Of a DNA stretch of 64,000 bases, positions 8,517 to 16,540 are shown piece by piece. The translations under genes and the position numbers were made by a program. Origin of the DNA: RHKX01 sp046330415 (GTDB lineage Bacteria; Actinomycetota; Thermoleophilia; Solirubrobacterales; 70-9); NCBI GenBank assembly GCA_046330415.1, contig JAXLSW010000011.1, positions 62,001 through 126,000 on the forward strand, given 5' to 3'. The notes below the pieces were generated by a model. The model did no database searches, was not told the DNA's origin, and saw nothing but the letters and a program-made list of their open reading frames with translations. Numbering within the stretch: the first letter of the stretch is position 1; every line of letters starts with the position of its first letter.

Positions 8517-8548
8517 GCTCAGATTTCTCGGCTGATCTGCCGATGAGC
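8517..8548. terminator. hairpin after the P450 gene
   Basis: GCTCA/TGAGC outer and TCGGC/GCCGA inner pairing, with an asymmetric 6-nt bulge. It sits 13 bp after the P450 stop and may end its transcript, though no T-run follows. Confidence 0.35.
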
Positions 8549-8627
8549 CCAGCGAGGGCGTCCCGCCGTGCATGGGGATGCCCCAAGAGCCACACGAGAG
8601 CTACCTAGAGCTACGAAAGCAGACCGG

Positions 8628-10331
8628 ATGGGATTGGCGATATTCGAGGGCTCCGCCTCGGAGGAGGAGGGAGTCGGCCACGCCATCATGGGCGACGGCC
8701 TCGACCGCCAGGTCGCACCGCTCGCCCGCGCCGGTGCCTACGTGACGCTCGCCGGGGTCGGCCTCGGTGGCCTCGGGATCGTCCTCCCGCACCCATCCTC
8801 CTTCAACGAGCCGGCGCTGATCGTCCTCTGGCTGTTCAGCGCGCTCTGGGCGCTCTTCTTCCTGATCTACGCCGAGCGGCTGCCGATGATCGCGATCCGG
8901 CTCGCCCCCGCCGCCGGGATCCTGCAGGTGACCGCCGCGGTGATCTTCAGCGGCGACGCCCTCGGCGCCTACGCCACCTTCTACCTGTGGCCCTGCTTCT
9001 ACGCCTTCTACTTCCTCTCCCGCACCGACTCGGCGTTGACGGTCGGCTTCCTCGGCCTCTGCTACGGCTCCACCCTGATCCTGATGAACGGCTCCGATGC
9101 GGCGAGCGTCGGCGACCTCACCCATCAGTTCGTGCTCACGGTCGGCAGCCTCGCGATCGCCGGGGTGATGATGCTGGCGCTGCGCGAGCGGGTGAACGCG
9201 CTGTGGACGCGGCTCTCGGGCGCGGCGCGGACCGACATGCTCACCGGCTTCCGCAACAAGCACGGGCTGGTCGAGGTGCTGGCGACGGAGATCGAGCGCG
9301 CCCGTCCCGATGCGCACCGGATCGGCGTCCTCAGCGTCTCCGTCGGGGGTATCGGCAAGCTCAGCAAGGAGCAGGGCCACGAGACCGCCGACGCGGTCCT
9401 GAAGGAGATCGGCCGCCTGCTCGACGAGTCGACGCGGCGGATCGACACCGTCGGGCGGATCGACGCGCACGAGTTCGCGGTCGTCCTGCCAGAGACCGAC
9501 GAGCACACGGGCTTCCTGCTCGCCGAGCAGATCCTCACCCGCTTCCGGCGCACCTACCGCGAGCGGGGCACGACGCTGCGGGCGAGCCTCGGCGTCGCCA
9601 GCTTCCCCAAGCACGGGGTCCGCGCCGAGGATCTGATGCAGGCCGCCGAGTCGGCGGCGCAGGTCGCCGACACGCTCGGCTCCGATCGCGCGGTCGTCTA
9701 CAGCGCCGACATCGACGACGCCCTGGCGGCCGAGACCGGGACCGCCCCCAAGGACGGGCGTATGCACCTGGCGACCGTGCTCAGCCTCGCCGAGGTCCTC
9801 GACCTCCGCGACGAGCAGAACGCCGCCCACTCCGCCGCCGTCGCCCGCTACTGCGAGATGCTCGGCCGCGAGCTCGGCCTCCCCGAGCAGCGCGTCAACC
9901 GCCTGCGCCTCGCCGGGATGCTCCACGACATCGGCAAGATCGGCATCGCCGACACGATCCTCGACAAGCCCGGGCCGCTCTCGCCCGGGGAGTGGGACCA
10001 GGTCCGCCGCCACCCCGAGATGGCGGCCCGGATCCTCGGCGCCAAGGAGCTCACCGACATCCGCGAGTGGATCCTGATGCGCCACGAGCAACTCGACGGC
10101 CACGGCTACCCGCGGGGCATCTCCGGCGAGGAGATCCCGCTCGAGGCCCGGATCCTCGCGGTCGCCGAGTCCTACGACGCGATGACGACCGACCGGCCCT
10201 ACCGGTCGGCGCGCTCGCCCGAGGACGCCCTCGCCGAGATGGGCCGCTACGTCGGCAGCCAGTTCGACGGCCGCGTGGTCGACGCGCTCAAGCGCGTGCT
10301 GGTCACGGTCGACGCGCCGACGCTGATCTGA
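8628..10331 (+). CDS. membrane-bound HD-GYP phosphodiesterase with degenerate GGDEF domain
   Basis: Cyclic-di-GMP protein of about 567 residues. The N-terminus has roughly five to six hydrophobic segments (about 20-190). A GGDEF-like domain follows (about 200-350), but the catalytic loop reads RIDAHEF instead of GGDEF, so cyclase activity is unlikely. The C-terminal HD-GYP domain (about 370-560) is intact: HDIGKIGI and HEQLDGHGYP. The protein is therefore expected to hydrolyse c-di-GMP, with the GGDEF remnant perhaps sensing GTP. The start is uncertain; GTG 8568, ATG 8628 and ATG 8688 are all in frame, and 8628 has a moderate GAAAG upstream. Confidence 0.88.
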   Translation: MGLAIFEGSASEEEGVGHAIMGDGLDRQVAPLARAGAYVTLAGVGLGGLGIVLPHPSSFNEPALIVLWLFSALWALFFLIYAERLPMIAIRLAPAAGILQVTAAVIFSGDALGAYATFYLWPCFYAFYFLSRTDSALTVGFLGLCYGSTLILMNGSDAASVGDLTHQFVLTVGSLAIAGVMMLALRERVNALWTRLSGAARTDMLTGFRNKHGLVEVLATEIERARPDAHRIGVLSVSVGGIGKLSKEQGHETADAVLKEIGRLLDESTRRIDTVGRIDAHEFAVVLPETDEHTGFLLAEQILTRFRRTYRERGTTLRASLGVASFPKHGVRAEDLMQAAESAAQVADTLGSDRAVVYSADIDDALAAETGTAPKDGRMHLATVLSLAEVLDLRDEQNAAHSAAVARYCEMLGRELGLPEQRVNRLRLAGMLHDIGKIGIADTILDKPGPLSPGEWDQVRRHPEMAARILGAKELTDIREWILMRHEQLDGHGYPRGISGEEIPLEARILAVAESYDAMTTDRPYRSARSPEDALAEMGRYVGSQFDGRVVDALKRVLVTVDAPTLI

Positions 10332-10368
10332 GCGCGGCGCCTCGCAGCGCCGGCACACGCGACAAACT

Positions 10369-10401
10369 CGCAATCGCAAGTCCCACAGACCTGCGATTGC
10401 G
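10369..10401. terminator. strong symmetric hairpin after the HD-GYP gene
   Basis: Outer stem CGCAATCGCA/TGCGATTGCG (10 perfect pairs), 1x1 mismatch, inner GTC/GAC, loop CCACA. It lies 38 bp past the stop and probably ends transcription; no T-run. Confidence 0.5.
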
Positions 10402-10416
10402 ATTCCGTGTGGGGAG

Positions 10417-10496
10417 CGGGGCCATCGCCCCGCGTCTCACGACCGGCAGCGAAGGAGCGTGGGGAGCTCACCGCGACGGCCGGCCTCACCGGGATC
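10417..10496. repeat. 80-bp direct repeat, copy A
   Basis: Begins near GGGGCCATCGCCCC, runs through CTCACGACCGGCAGCGAAGG and ends at GGGATC. A diverged copy lies at 10703-10781 in the same convergent gap. In copy A, GGCAGCGA pairs with TCGCTGCC near 10512-10519, forming a large branched hairpin that copy B cannot form. Confidence 0.75.
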
Positions 10497-10553
10497 TCCC
10501 ACCCTCCCCTCGCTGCCCATCGCCCCGGCACCAGCCGCGGCGGATGGGTCGAG

Positions 10554-10602
10554 GACCTGTCACCGGGAAGCGGACCTATTCCCCGCTCCCGGGTGACACG
10601 TC
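10554..10602. repeat. 49-nt GACCTGTCACC element, copy 1
   Basis: Terminal inverted repeats GACCTGTCACC / GGTGACACGTC (one C-C mismatch) flank a conserved core GCGGACCTATTCCCCGC. Three further 49-nt copies are in this window. It lies in the convergent gap between the HD-GYP and MMPL genes. Confidence 0.85.
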
Positions 10603-10624
10603 GGCCGGACACCGGGGATCGCCG

Positions 10625-10673
10625 GACCTGTCACCGGGAAACGGACCCATTCCCCGCTCCTCGGTGACACGTC
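10625..10673. repeat. 49-nt GACCTGTCACC element, copy 2
   Basis: Tandem partner of copy 1, starting 71 bp later. Same terminal repeats with core ACGGACCCATTCCCCGC. Confidence 0.85.
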
Positions 10674-10702
10674 CGCTCGCGGCAGGGAGGTGCCGCGCCG
10701 GG

Positions 10703-10781
10703 CGGGGCCATCGCCCGCGTCTCACGACCGGCAGCGAAGGGAGGTGGGGAGCTCACCGCGACCGCCGGCCTCGCCCGGATC
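10703..10781. repeat. 80-bp direct repeat, copy B
   Basis: Diverged copy of 10417-10496, sharing CTCACGACCGGCAGCGAAGG and GGGGAGCTCACCGCGAC. The 49-nt elements lie between the two copies. Confidence 0.75.
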
Positions 10782-10816
10782 TTGGCTCGCGCGCTCCAAG
10801 TAGCTCGCGTCGTCCT

Positions 10817-10868
10817 CGCCGAACGTCGCTCAATACGCCCTATAGGGGGTACTCAGTGACGTTCGGTG
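10817..10868. repeat. 14-bp-stem hairpin overlapping the MMPL stop codon
   Basis: Arms CGCCGAACGTCGCT and AGTGACGTTCGGTG, with palindrome CCCTATAGGG in the middle. The right arm includes the last codons and stop of the minus-strand MMPL gene. A diverged relative without a coding overlap is at 16391-16434. Confidence 0.65.
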
Positions 10869-12967
10869 GTGTCGGGAGCGGGGACGGGGGTGGCGACGCC
10901 GCCTGCGGCGACGTCGCCCGCGCCGAGCTTCCCTCCCCATGGCCACCATGCGGCGCCGCCGAGGATCCGCAGGAAGGCGGGGATCAGGAGGCCGCGGATC
11001 ACCGTCGCGTCGAGTAGCACGGCCACCGCGATCGCCACCGCGAACTCCTTGATGATCACGAGGTCGGAGAAGGCGAAGGCGCCGACGGCGATCGCCAGTA
11101 GCACCGCCGAGGCGGTGATCAGGCGGCCGCTGGAGGCGACGCCCTCGATGATCGCCTCGCGCTCGCTCTCGGCGCTCGCGCGCGCCTCCCTGATCCGCGA
11201 CAGCAGGAAGATCCCGTAGTCGGTGGAGAGGCCGAAGGCGACCGCGAAGGCGAGAACCGGCACCGAGATGTCGATGCCCATCACCTCGTCGGTGCCGAGC
11301 AGACCGGCGCACCAGCCCGTCGTGAAGATCGCCGCCATCGCGCCGAGCGCGGCCGCGACCACCAGCAGGTTCATCGCCACGGCCAGCAGAGGCAGGACGA
11401 GCGAGCGGGTCATCAGCGCGACGAGCAGCAGGTTCGTGACCAGTAGGATCAGGAGCGCCTCGGGGGCGTGGTCGCGGATGCTGGCGCGCTGGTCGGTGAG
11501 CTCGGCGGCGCGGCCTCCGACCGCGGAGCCGTCCGGGAGTTCGTCGCGAACCTCGTCGACGAGGTCCTGGCCGGAGCCGGAGAGCGGGTCGGCGCTCGAG
11601 GAGATCTGGATGAGCGAGGCGCCGTCGTCGAGCGGCTGGGGCGGCGCCACCGCGGTCACCGTCGGCAATGCCTCCAGCTTCTCCTCCAGCGCCCCGGCGT
11701 CTCCGGGGACGACCGCGTGGAGCTGGGTCATCGGCACCTCCGGGAACGATTCGTTCATGGCCTCGGCGACCACGCGGGCCGAATCGGCGGCAGGGAGCTC
11801 GCGTGCATCCGGGGTGGTGAGCTCCACGCCACCCACCTGGATCGCGAGCGCGATCGCGATCGCGGCGCCGAGGACGATGGAGACGATCGGCACCCGGCAG
11901 ACGAGGGCCGGGAACCGCTGCCAGAAGCCGCTGCGGGCGCCGACGCCGTGGCGGAGCGGGTCGCGGCGGACGGCGAAGCGGTTGATCGATGGGCCGAGCA
12001 GCGCGAGGACGGCGGGGAGCGCGAGCAGCGAGGTCAGCCCGGCGAAGATCGCGGTCAGCGCCCCGGCGATCCCGGTCGAATGCAGGAAGGGCTGCGGGAA
12101 GACCGTGAGCGCAGCGAGGGAGGCGGCGACCGTCAGCGCGCTGAAGGCGACCGTGCGGCCGGCGGTCTGCAGGGTTCGCATGTGGGCCTTGCGGTAGTCG
12201 ATTGCGGTGGGTTCGCCGTCGTCGGCGGGGTCGTCGGCGCGGATCTCCTCGCGGAAGCGGGCGATCACGAACAGGCTGTAGTCGATCGCGAGGCCGACCC
12301 CGAGCCCGCTCACCACCTGCAGCGAGAAGAGGTCGATCTGGGTGATCCCGGTGAGCAGCCGCAGCGCCGCGAACGTGATTCCGATCGTCACCCCGGCGAC
12401 CAGCAGCGGCAGGAGCGCCGCGACGAAGGTTCGGAAGACGATCAGCAGCAGCACGAACAGGAGCGGTGCGGCGAGCAGCTCGATCCGCCGGGAGTCGTCC
12501 TCGGAGCGGACGCCGACCTGGTGGGCGGCGACGGCGGTGCCACCGGCGAGGATCCCGGGGACGTCTTCGAAGGCGGTCTCGGCGTCCTCGCCGGTGTCGA
12601 CCCGGTTGGCTCCCGGCTCGAGGTAGGCGACGACGAGGGAGCGGCCCTCGCCGTCGGTCAGCGCCGGGTCCTCGGCGGGGCCGACGACGGCGGCGATCCC
12701 GTCGACCCGCGAGAGCGTGTCCTCGGCCGCGGGGACGTCCTCGCCGGGCTCGATCAGGAGGATCACCGCGGGATCAGCCGACTGCCCTGTCGCGTCCTCG
12801 ATCTGGGAGTAGGCGCGCTCGACCTCCGAACCGGAGTCGCTGATGTCGAAGGGGTCGACGCGGTCGAAGACGTCGAAGGCGATGACGGCGGCCGCGACCA
12901 CGACCACGCCGACGAGGACGAGCACCGTCCACGCACGCAGATATGTGATCTTCGCGATCGCGCTCAT
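10853..12967 (-). CDS. MMPL/RND-family membrane transporter
   Basis: A 704-residue inner-membrane protein of the RND superfamily, MMPL type. Its internal duplication is clear: TM1 at about 12-32, a large extracytoplasmic domain to about 165, a five-helix bundle (about 165-325) containing GLGVGLAIDYSLFVIARFREE, then TM at about 355-375, a second extracytoplasmic domain and a second bundle with AVAFGLSTDYGIFLLSRIREA. The paired acidic residues in the two GLxxDY motifs are those expected for proton coupling. Such proteins export lipids or hydrophobic compounds; the substrate is unknown. ATG at 12967; monocistronic. Its 3' end forms one arm of the hairpin at 10817. Confidence 0.9.
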   Translation of the reverse strand: MSAIAKITYLRAWTVLVLVGVVVVAAAVIAFDVFDRVDPFDISDSGSEVERAYSQIEDATGQSADPAVILLIEPGEDVPAAEDTLSRVDGIAAVVGPAEDPALTDGEGRSLVVAYLEPGANRVDTGEDAETAFEDVPGILAGGTAVAAHQVGVRSEDDSRRIELLAAPLLFVLLLIVFRTFVAALLPLLVAGVTIGITFAALRLLTGITQIDLFSLQVVSGLGVGLAIDYSLFVIARFREEIRADDPADDGEPTAIDYRKAHMRTLQTAGRTVAFSALTVAASLAALTVFPQPFLHSTGIAGALTAIFAGLTSLLALPAVLALLGPSINRFAVRRDPLRHGVGARSGFWQRFPALVCRVPIVSIVLGAAIAIALAIQVGGVELTTPDARELPAADSARVVAEAMNESFPEVPMTQLHAVVPGDAGALEEKLEALPTVTAVAPPQPLDDGASLIQISSSADPLSGSGQDLVDEVRDELPDGSAVGGRAAELTDQRASIRDHAPEALLILLVTNLLLVALMTRSLVLPLLAVAMNLLVVAAALGAMAAIFTTGWCAGLLGTDEVMGIDISVPVLAFAVAFGLSTDYGIFLLSRIREARASAESEREAIIEGVASSGRLITASAVLLAIAVGAFAFSDLVIIKEFAVAIAVAVLLDATVIRGLLIPAFLRILGGAAWWPWGGKLGAGDVAAGGVATPVPAPDTTERH

Positions 12968-13071
12968 CCCGTGGGCCCCAGAGAGCGGGAACGCACGCTT
13001 CCCCTCCTCGCGGCGCGTAGGTTATTTCCCAGCGCAGCGGTAAGCGGCGGGGCCGTGCGGGGGCATTCGCA

Positions 13072-13098
13072 AAGTAGGCAGCGTCACTTCCCACTTCA
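13072..13098. promoter_or_regulatory. candidate operator shared with 6928-6954
   Basis: AAGTAG-N13-CCACTT with internal CACTT, aligning without gaps to the site at 6928-6954 (about 19 of 27 positions identical). It lies about 45 bp before the enoyl-CoA hydratase start and just upstream of a TAGGCT hexamer (13107). Confidence 0.5.
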
Positions 13099-13141
13099 CA
13101 CGCTGCTAGGCTCGTTCGGCGGTCAAGTGGCCGCGTTCGCC

Positions 13142-13924
13142 ATGGCATACGAGCAGCTCCTCTACGACGTCTCCGGCGGCGTGGCCACCGTCACGTTGAA
13201 CCGCCCCGAGCAGCGCAACGCGCTCTCCAACCGGATGCTCACCGAGCTCGTCGACGCGATGGAGCGGGTGCGCGACGACGCCGACGTCCGCGCCGTCGTC
13301 CTCCGCGGCGCGGGGGAGAAGGTCTTCTGCGCCGGCGCCGACCTCGGAGGGTTCGCCGCCGACGTGCCGTTGGTCGAGAAGCACTTCAGCTCCGACCTGT
13401 TCCTCAAGTTCTTCCGGCTGATGCCGCGTCTCGGCAAGCCGTCGCTTTGCGCGGCGAACGGGCATGTGCTCGCCGGTGGGATGGGCCTCGCCCTCTCCTG
13501 CGACCTGGTGATCGCGCGCGAGGGGATCACCTTCGGCACGCCCGAGATCAACATCGGCGCGTTCCCCTACATGATCATGGCGATCATCTACCGCAACGTC
13601 CCGCGCAAGAAGGTCAACGAGATGATGCTGCTCGGGGAGCGGATCTCGGCGGAGCAGGCGGTCGAGTACGGGCTCGCCAACAAGGTCGTCCCCGAGGGCG
13701 AGTTCGAGGCCGCGGTGGACGAGTGGGCGGAGCGGCTCGCCTCCAAGAGCCCGGTCCTGATGAGGCTTGGCCACGACGCCATGTACCGCCAGCAGGACAT
13801 GGCGATCGACGAGGGCCTGGAGTTCCTGCGCAGCCAGCTCTCGCTGACCTTCTCGACCGAGGACATCCAAGAGGGTGTGAAGGCGTTCTTCGAGAAGCGC
13901 GATCCCGAGTGGAAGGGGCGGTGA
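13142..13924 (+). CDS. enoyl-CoA hydratase/isomerase family protein
   Basis: Crotonase-fold enzyme of 260 residues acting on acyl-CoA thioesters. The CoA-binding/oxyanion segments are GEKVFCAGADL (about residues 58-68) and the GHVLAGGMGLALSCDLVIA stretch. In classical hydratases two glutamates act in catalysis; the second is present in FGTPEINIGAFP, but the first position reads Gly within GGMGLAL, so simple hydration is doubtful and isomerase or another crotonase reaction is possible. ATG at 13142 opens an N-terminus typical of the family. The gene is followed 7 bp later by the BKACE gene, indicating an operon for acyl-CoA or beta-keto acid degradation. Confidence 0.9.
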   Translation: MAYEQLLYDVSGGVATVTLNRPEQRNALSNRMLTELVDAMERVRDDADVRAVVLRGAGEKVFCAGADLGGFAADVPLVEKHFSSDLFLKFFRLMPRLGKPSLCAANGHVLAGGMGLALSCDLVIAREGITFGTPEINIGAFPYMIMAIIYRNVPRKKVNEMMLLGERISAEQAVEYGLANKVVPEGEFEAAVDEWAERLASKSPVLMRLGHDAMYRQQDMAIDEGLEFLRSQLSLTFSTEDIQEGVKAFFEKRDPEWKGR

Positions 13925-13931
13925 ACCCGCG

Positions 13932-14808
13932 ATGAGTCGTTTCGAGGATCCGGTAATCATCAGCTGCTCGATCTCGGGCGCGATCGCGAACCGCGACCAG
14001 TGTCCGGCGATCCCCTACACGCCCGCGGAGTACGCGGCGGAGGCGCGGCGCGCGGTCGACGAGGGCGCCTCCCCGATCCACATCCACGCGCGCACGCCCG
14101 AGGGCGTCCCCTCCTACGAGATCGAGGACTTCCGGGCCATCACTGAGGCGATCCGCGCCGAGGTCGGAGACGTGATCATCAACTACTCGACCGGCGCCAT
14201 CGGCGTGTCGCTCGAGAAGCGGATCGCCTACCTCGAGGCGCTGAAGCCCGACGTCGCCGCGCTGAACATGTCGTCGATGAACTACGCGAAGTACTCGCGG
14301 CGGCGCAAGGACTTCGTCTTCAAGACCGTCTTCGAGAACAGCTTCGACACGATCATCGAGCTGATCGAGGCGATGAAGGCCAACGGCATCCAGCCCGAGC
14401 ACGAGTGCTTCGACGCGGGTCACGTCGCCAACCTCGACTCCCTGATCGACATGGGGCTGCTCGAGCCGCCGCTGCAGATCTCGCTGGTCATGGGGGTTAC
14501 CGGCGGCATCCGCCCGGTCCCGCGGAACGTCACCGCGATGTCGGATCAGATTCCCGGCGGTCCGAGGGACCCAACAACTGGCAGGTGATCGGCGTCTCCC
14601 GCGATCAGTGGAAGCTGCTCGCGAGCTCGCTGGTGCTGGGCGGGAACGTCGCGCCGGCCTCGAGGACAACCTCTACCTGCCCAACGGCGAGATGGCCCGC
14701 TCCAACGGCGACCTGATCGGGAAGGCGCGGCAGATGGCCGAGGACATCGGCCGCCGCGCCGCCACCGTCGCCGAGGCGCGCGAGCTGCTCGGCCTGAGCA
14801 AGGGCTGA
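13932..14808 (+). pseudogene. beta-keto acid cleavage enzyme (BKACE, DUF849), frameshifted
   Basis: BKACE enzymes condense a beta-keto acid with acetyl-CoA and release acetoacetate plus a new acyl-CoA, using a zinc bound by HxH and Glu. The first 210 residues read normally, including the zinc motif IHIHART and MGVTGGIRP. The frame is then lost near 14565, continues as NNWQVIGVSRDQWKLLASSL in a second frame, and is lost again near 14650, after which GLEDNLYLPNG and the family C-terminus EARELLGLSKG appear in a third frame ending at 14808. Each break is repaired by adding one base. Either a recently inactivated gene or sequencing errors. Confidence 0.85.
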
Positions 14809-15535
14809 TGGCCGAGCGCGCGGACGCTCTCGGCGAGCCGACGCTGAAGATCTCCGAGCTCGCCGAGGGGCCGGGGTGCCGGTGGCGACCGTGCGCCACT
14901 ACCTGCGCGAGGGGCTGCTTCCCGAGGGTGCGAAGACCAGCCGCAACATGGCCTATTACCCGCCCGAGCTGATCGAGCGGATCCGCCTCATCAAGCTGCT
15001 GCAGGAGGAGCGGTTCATGCCGCTGCGGGTGATCGGTGAGCTGCTCGACAGCGAGGACGGCGACATCGACCGCGTCCGCTCCCGGCTCGAGGCCGCCGAC
15101 CGCGGTCTCGACGCGGCGCTGGCTCGCGAGCGCGAGCGGGTCCCCGCCGAGTACGTGGGGGAGCGGCTGGGCGTCCCGATCGAGGCTCTCGAGCGGCTCG
15201 CCGAGCTCGGCGTCGTCAGCTCGCCCGAGGAGGGCTACTCGCCCTCCGACGTGCGGATCGTCGAGGCGATCGCCCGCTTCCGGGCGGCCGGCTACGACGA
15301 GTCGATCGGCTTCACCGTCTACGACGCCAAGCGCTTCATCGAGCCACTGCAGGCGCTCGCCCGGCGCGAGGTCGAGCTGCTGTCGGAGAAGATCGTCGGC
15401 CGACAGCCGGCGGATCGCGCCGCCGCGCTGATCGAGTCGGGGATCGACCCCCTCGCCGACCTGATCTCGGCCATGCACTCGCGGCTGGTCGCCTCCGAGC
15501 TCGAGGCGCGGATGTCGCCGGGCGAAGGTGGATGA
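14808..15535 (+). pseudogene. MerR-family transcriptional regulator, one frameshift
   Basis: About 242 residues if restored. ATG at 14808 overlaps the preceding stop (TGATG). The N-terminal frame gives LKISELAE, then near 14870 a single missing base shifts the frame, and GVPVATVRHYLREGLLPEG, the typical MerR recognition helix and wing, follows in another frame to the stop at 15535. The C-terminal part is helical with a second partial HTH-like segment (GVPIEALERLAELGVV). It likely regulates the upstream acyl-CoA/BKACE genes. Same caveat about sequencing error as for its neighbour. Confidence 0.8.
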
Positions 15536-15930
15536 AGGCGCAGAGGCTGCTGCTGGTCGGCCTCGGCGGCGTCATCGTCGCCGCGATCGGGGCGCTCGGG
15601 GTCAGCAGCGGCGATGAGCCTCACCTCTCCTTCGGCGATCTCGACCCGTGGCTGGTCGTCTTCGCGATCGGCACCCTGATCGCGCTCGGCGCCGCTCCCT
15701 ACGCGATCTTCGAACGCCACTCCGGAATCGAGGACGAGGACGAGCGCTGGGACCGGGCGCTCGCGGTGTGGGGAGGCTTCTCGCTGCTCACCGGCCTCGG
15801 CTTCGTGGCCGTGGGCGTGCTGGGCAGCTTCGACCCCGCCTCCGCGTCGGGAGCGATCGCCTGGGTCGGCGCGGGCTGCTGCGCGCTCGTCTTCGGGACG
15901 CTCGCCCTGTTCGTCCTGTTCGGCGACTGA
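15532..15930 (+). CDS. four-helix membrane protein, unknown function
   Basis: Product of 132 residues with four predicted transmembrane helices (about 5-24, 38-57, 75-97 and 108-129) and an acidic cytoplasmic or external loop HSGIEDEDERWDRA. ATG at 15532 overlaps the MerR stop by 4 nt, so it belongs to the same operon. I do not recognise the family. Confidence 0.75.
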   Translation: MKAQRLLLVGLGGVIVAAIGALGVSSGDEPHLSFGDLDPWLVVFAIGTLIALGAAPYAIFERHSGIEDEDERWDRALAVWGGFSLLTGLGFVAVGVLGSFDPASASGAIAWVGAGCCALVFGTLALFVLFGD

Positions 15931-15993
15931 CCCCGCCGGCGCGGCTCGCCCAAGCAGGCCGCCTCCGCGGGATCTCCCGCGGGCCGGTCCCCA

Positions 15994-16039
15994 CGCTGGG
16001 CTGATCTTCATCCGTATCCGGACGAAAGTCTCCCCAGCG
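15994..16039. repeat. 46-nt nested hairpin, CTGGG/CCCAG family, copy 1
   Basis: Outer CGCTGGG/CCCAGCG, nested CTT/AAG and TCCG/CGGA around loop TATC. Copy 2 is 264 bp downstream. Located in the 610-bp gap 15931-16540, which has no coding frame I can support. Confidence 0.7.
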
Positions 16040-16257
16040 GCGGGGGAGTCACGCCCCCGTGCCGCCGTCTCCACCCAAACTCCGGCGTGAGGCCACCTGG
16101 CGGGGCGAAGGGCACCGAAGGAGGATGGAGGCCAGCCGGTGACCCGTCCCCGGCTCCGCGACGGCGGTGGCGCTCCCATGCTCCCCTCGTCACCCCATTG
16201 CAGCCGAGCCCACACCCGTTCGTGTCCCACCCCGCCTCCGCCGGCCCCGGTCCCCCT

Positions 16258-16300
16258 GCTGGGGCGATCTTCAGCCGTATCGGACGAGAGTCTCCCCAGC
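16258..16300. repeat. 43-nt nested hairpin, CTGGG/CCCAG family, copy 2
   Basis: Outer GCTGGGG/CCCCAGC and inner CCG/CGG around TAT. It shares GATCTTCA and GTCTCCCCAGC with copy 1. Confidence 0.7.
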
Positions 16301-16390
16301 GGCTGGAGCGGCGGCGGGGGGCGGGGGCGAGGGTGCATCGGTCGCCGGCCCGTTGCCCCGCCGAACGCGGCCCAGAGGCACCTCCCGCAC

Positions 16391-16434
16391 CGAGCGTCGC
16401 CCGTTGCGCCTCCAGGGGTAGTCAGTGACGTTCG
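16391..16434. repeat. hairpin related to 10817-10868
   Basis: Arms CGAGCGTCGC and GTGACGTTCG (10 pairs including two G-T) around a CCT/GGG inner stem. The right arm CAGTGACGTTCG is shared with the element at 10817. Confidence 0.55.
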
Positions 16435-16473
16435 ACGGCGGGGGAAGGTGCATTCCACCTTCCGTCGGCGCTA

Positions 16474-16489
16474 GATTGACTGGTCAATC
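16474..16489. promoter_or_regulatory. candidate TetR operator
   Basis: GATTGAC-TG-GTCAATC, seven-base perfect arms, 51 bp before the amidase start. The TetR gene is the second gene of this transcription unit, so autoregulation by this site is the simplest reading. Confidence 0.6.
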
Positions 16490-16540
16490 AACCGCCTTTC
16501 GCGCACCCGGGGGGCGGTCACGGCCCCCACAAGGAGAAGC

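Noticed and set aside
7083..8573. Long minus-strand open frame opposite the P450 gene (and a similar one opposite 8628-10331)
   Set aside because: Stop-poor antisense frames are expected in 70% GC coding DNA; the sequences show no family motif, and the plus-strand genes have complete catalytic signatures.
10554..10673. CRISPR-like array from repeats about 70 bp apart
   Set aside because: Only two units, each palindromic with degenerate sequence and a lone spacer, and no cas genes. The same applies to the pairs at 25766, 36490 and 53654.
11468..13141. In-frame upstream extension of the enoyl-CoA hydratase gene
   Set aside because: The extension is antisense to the MMPL gene and crosses its promoter; the crotonase N-terminus starts at 13142.
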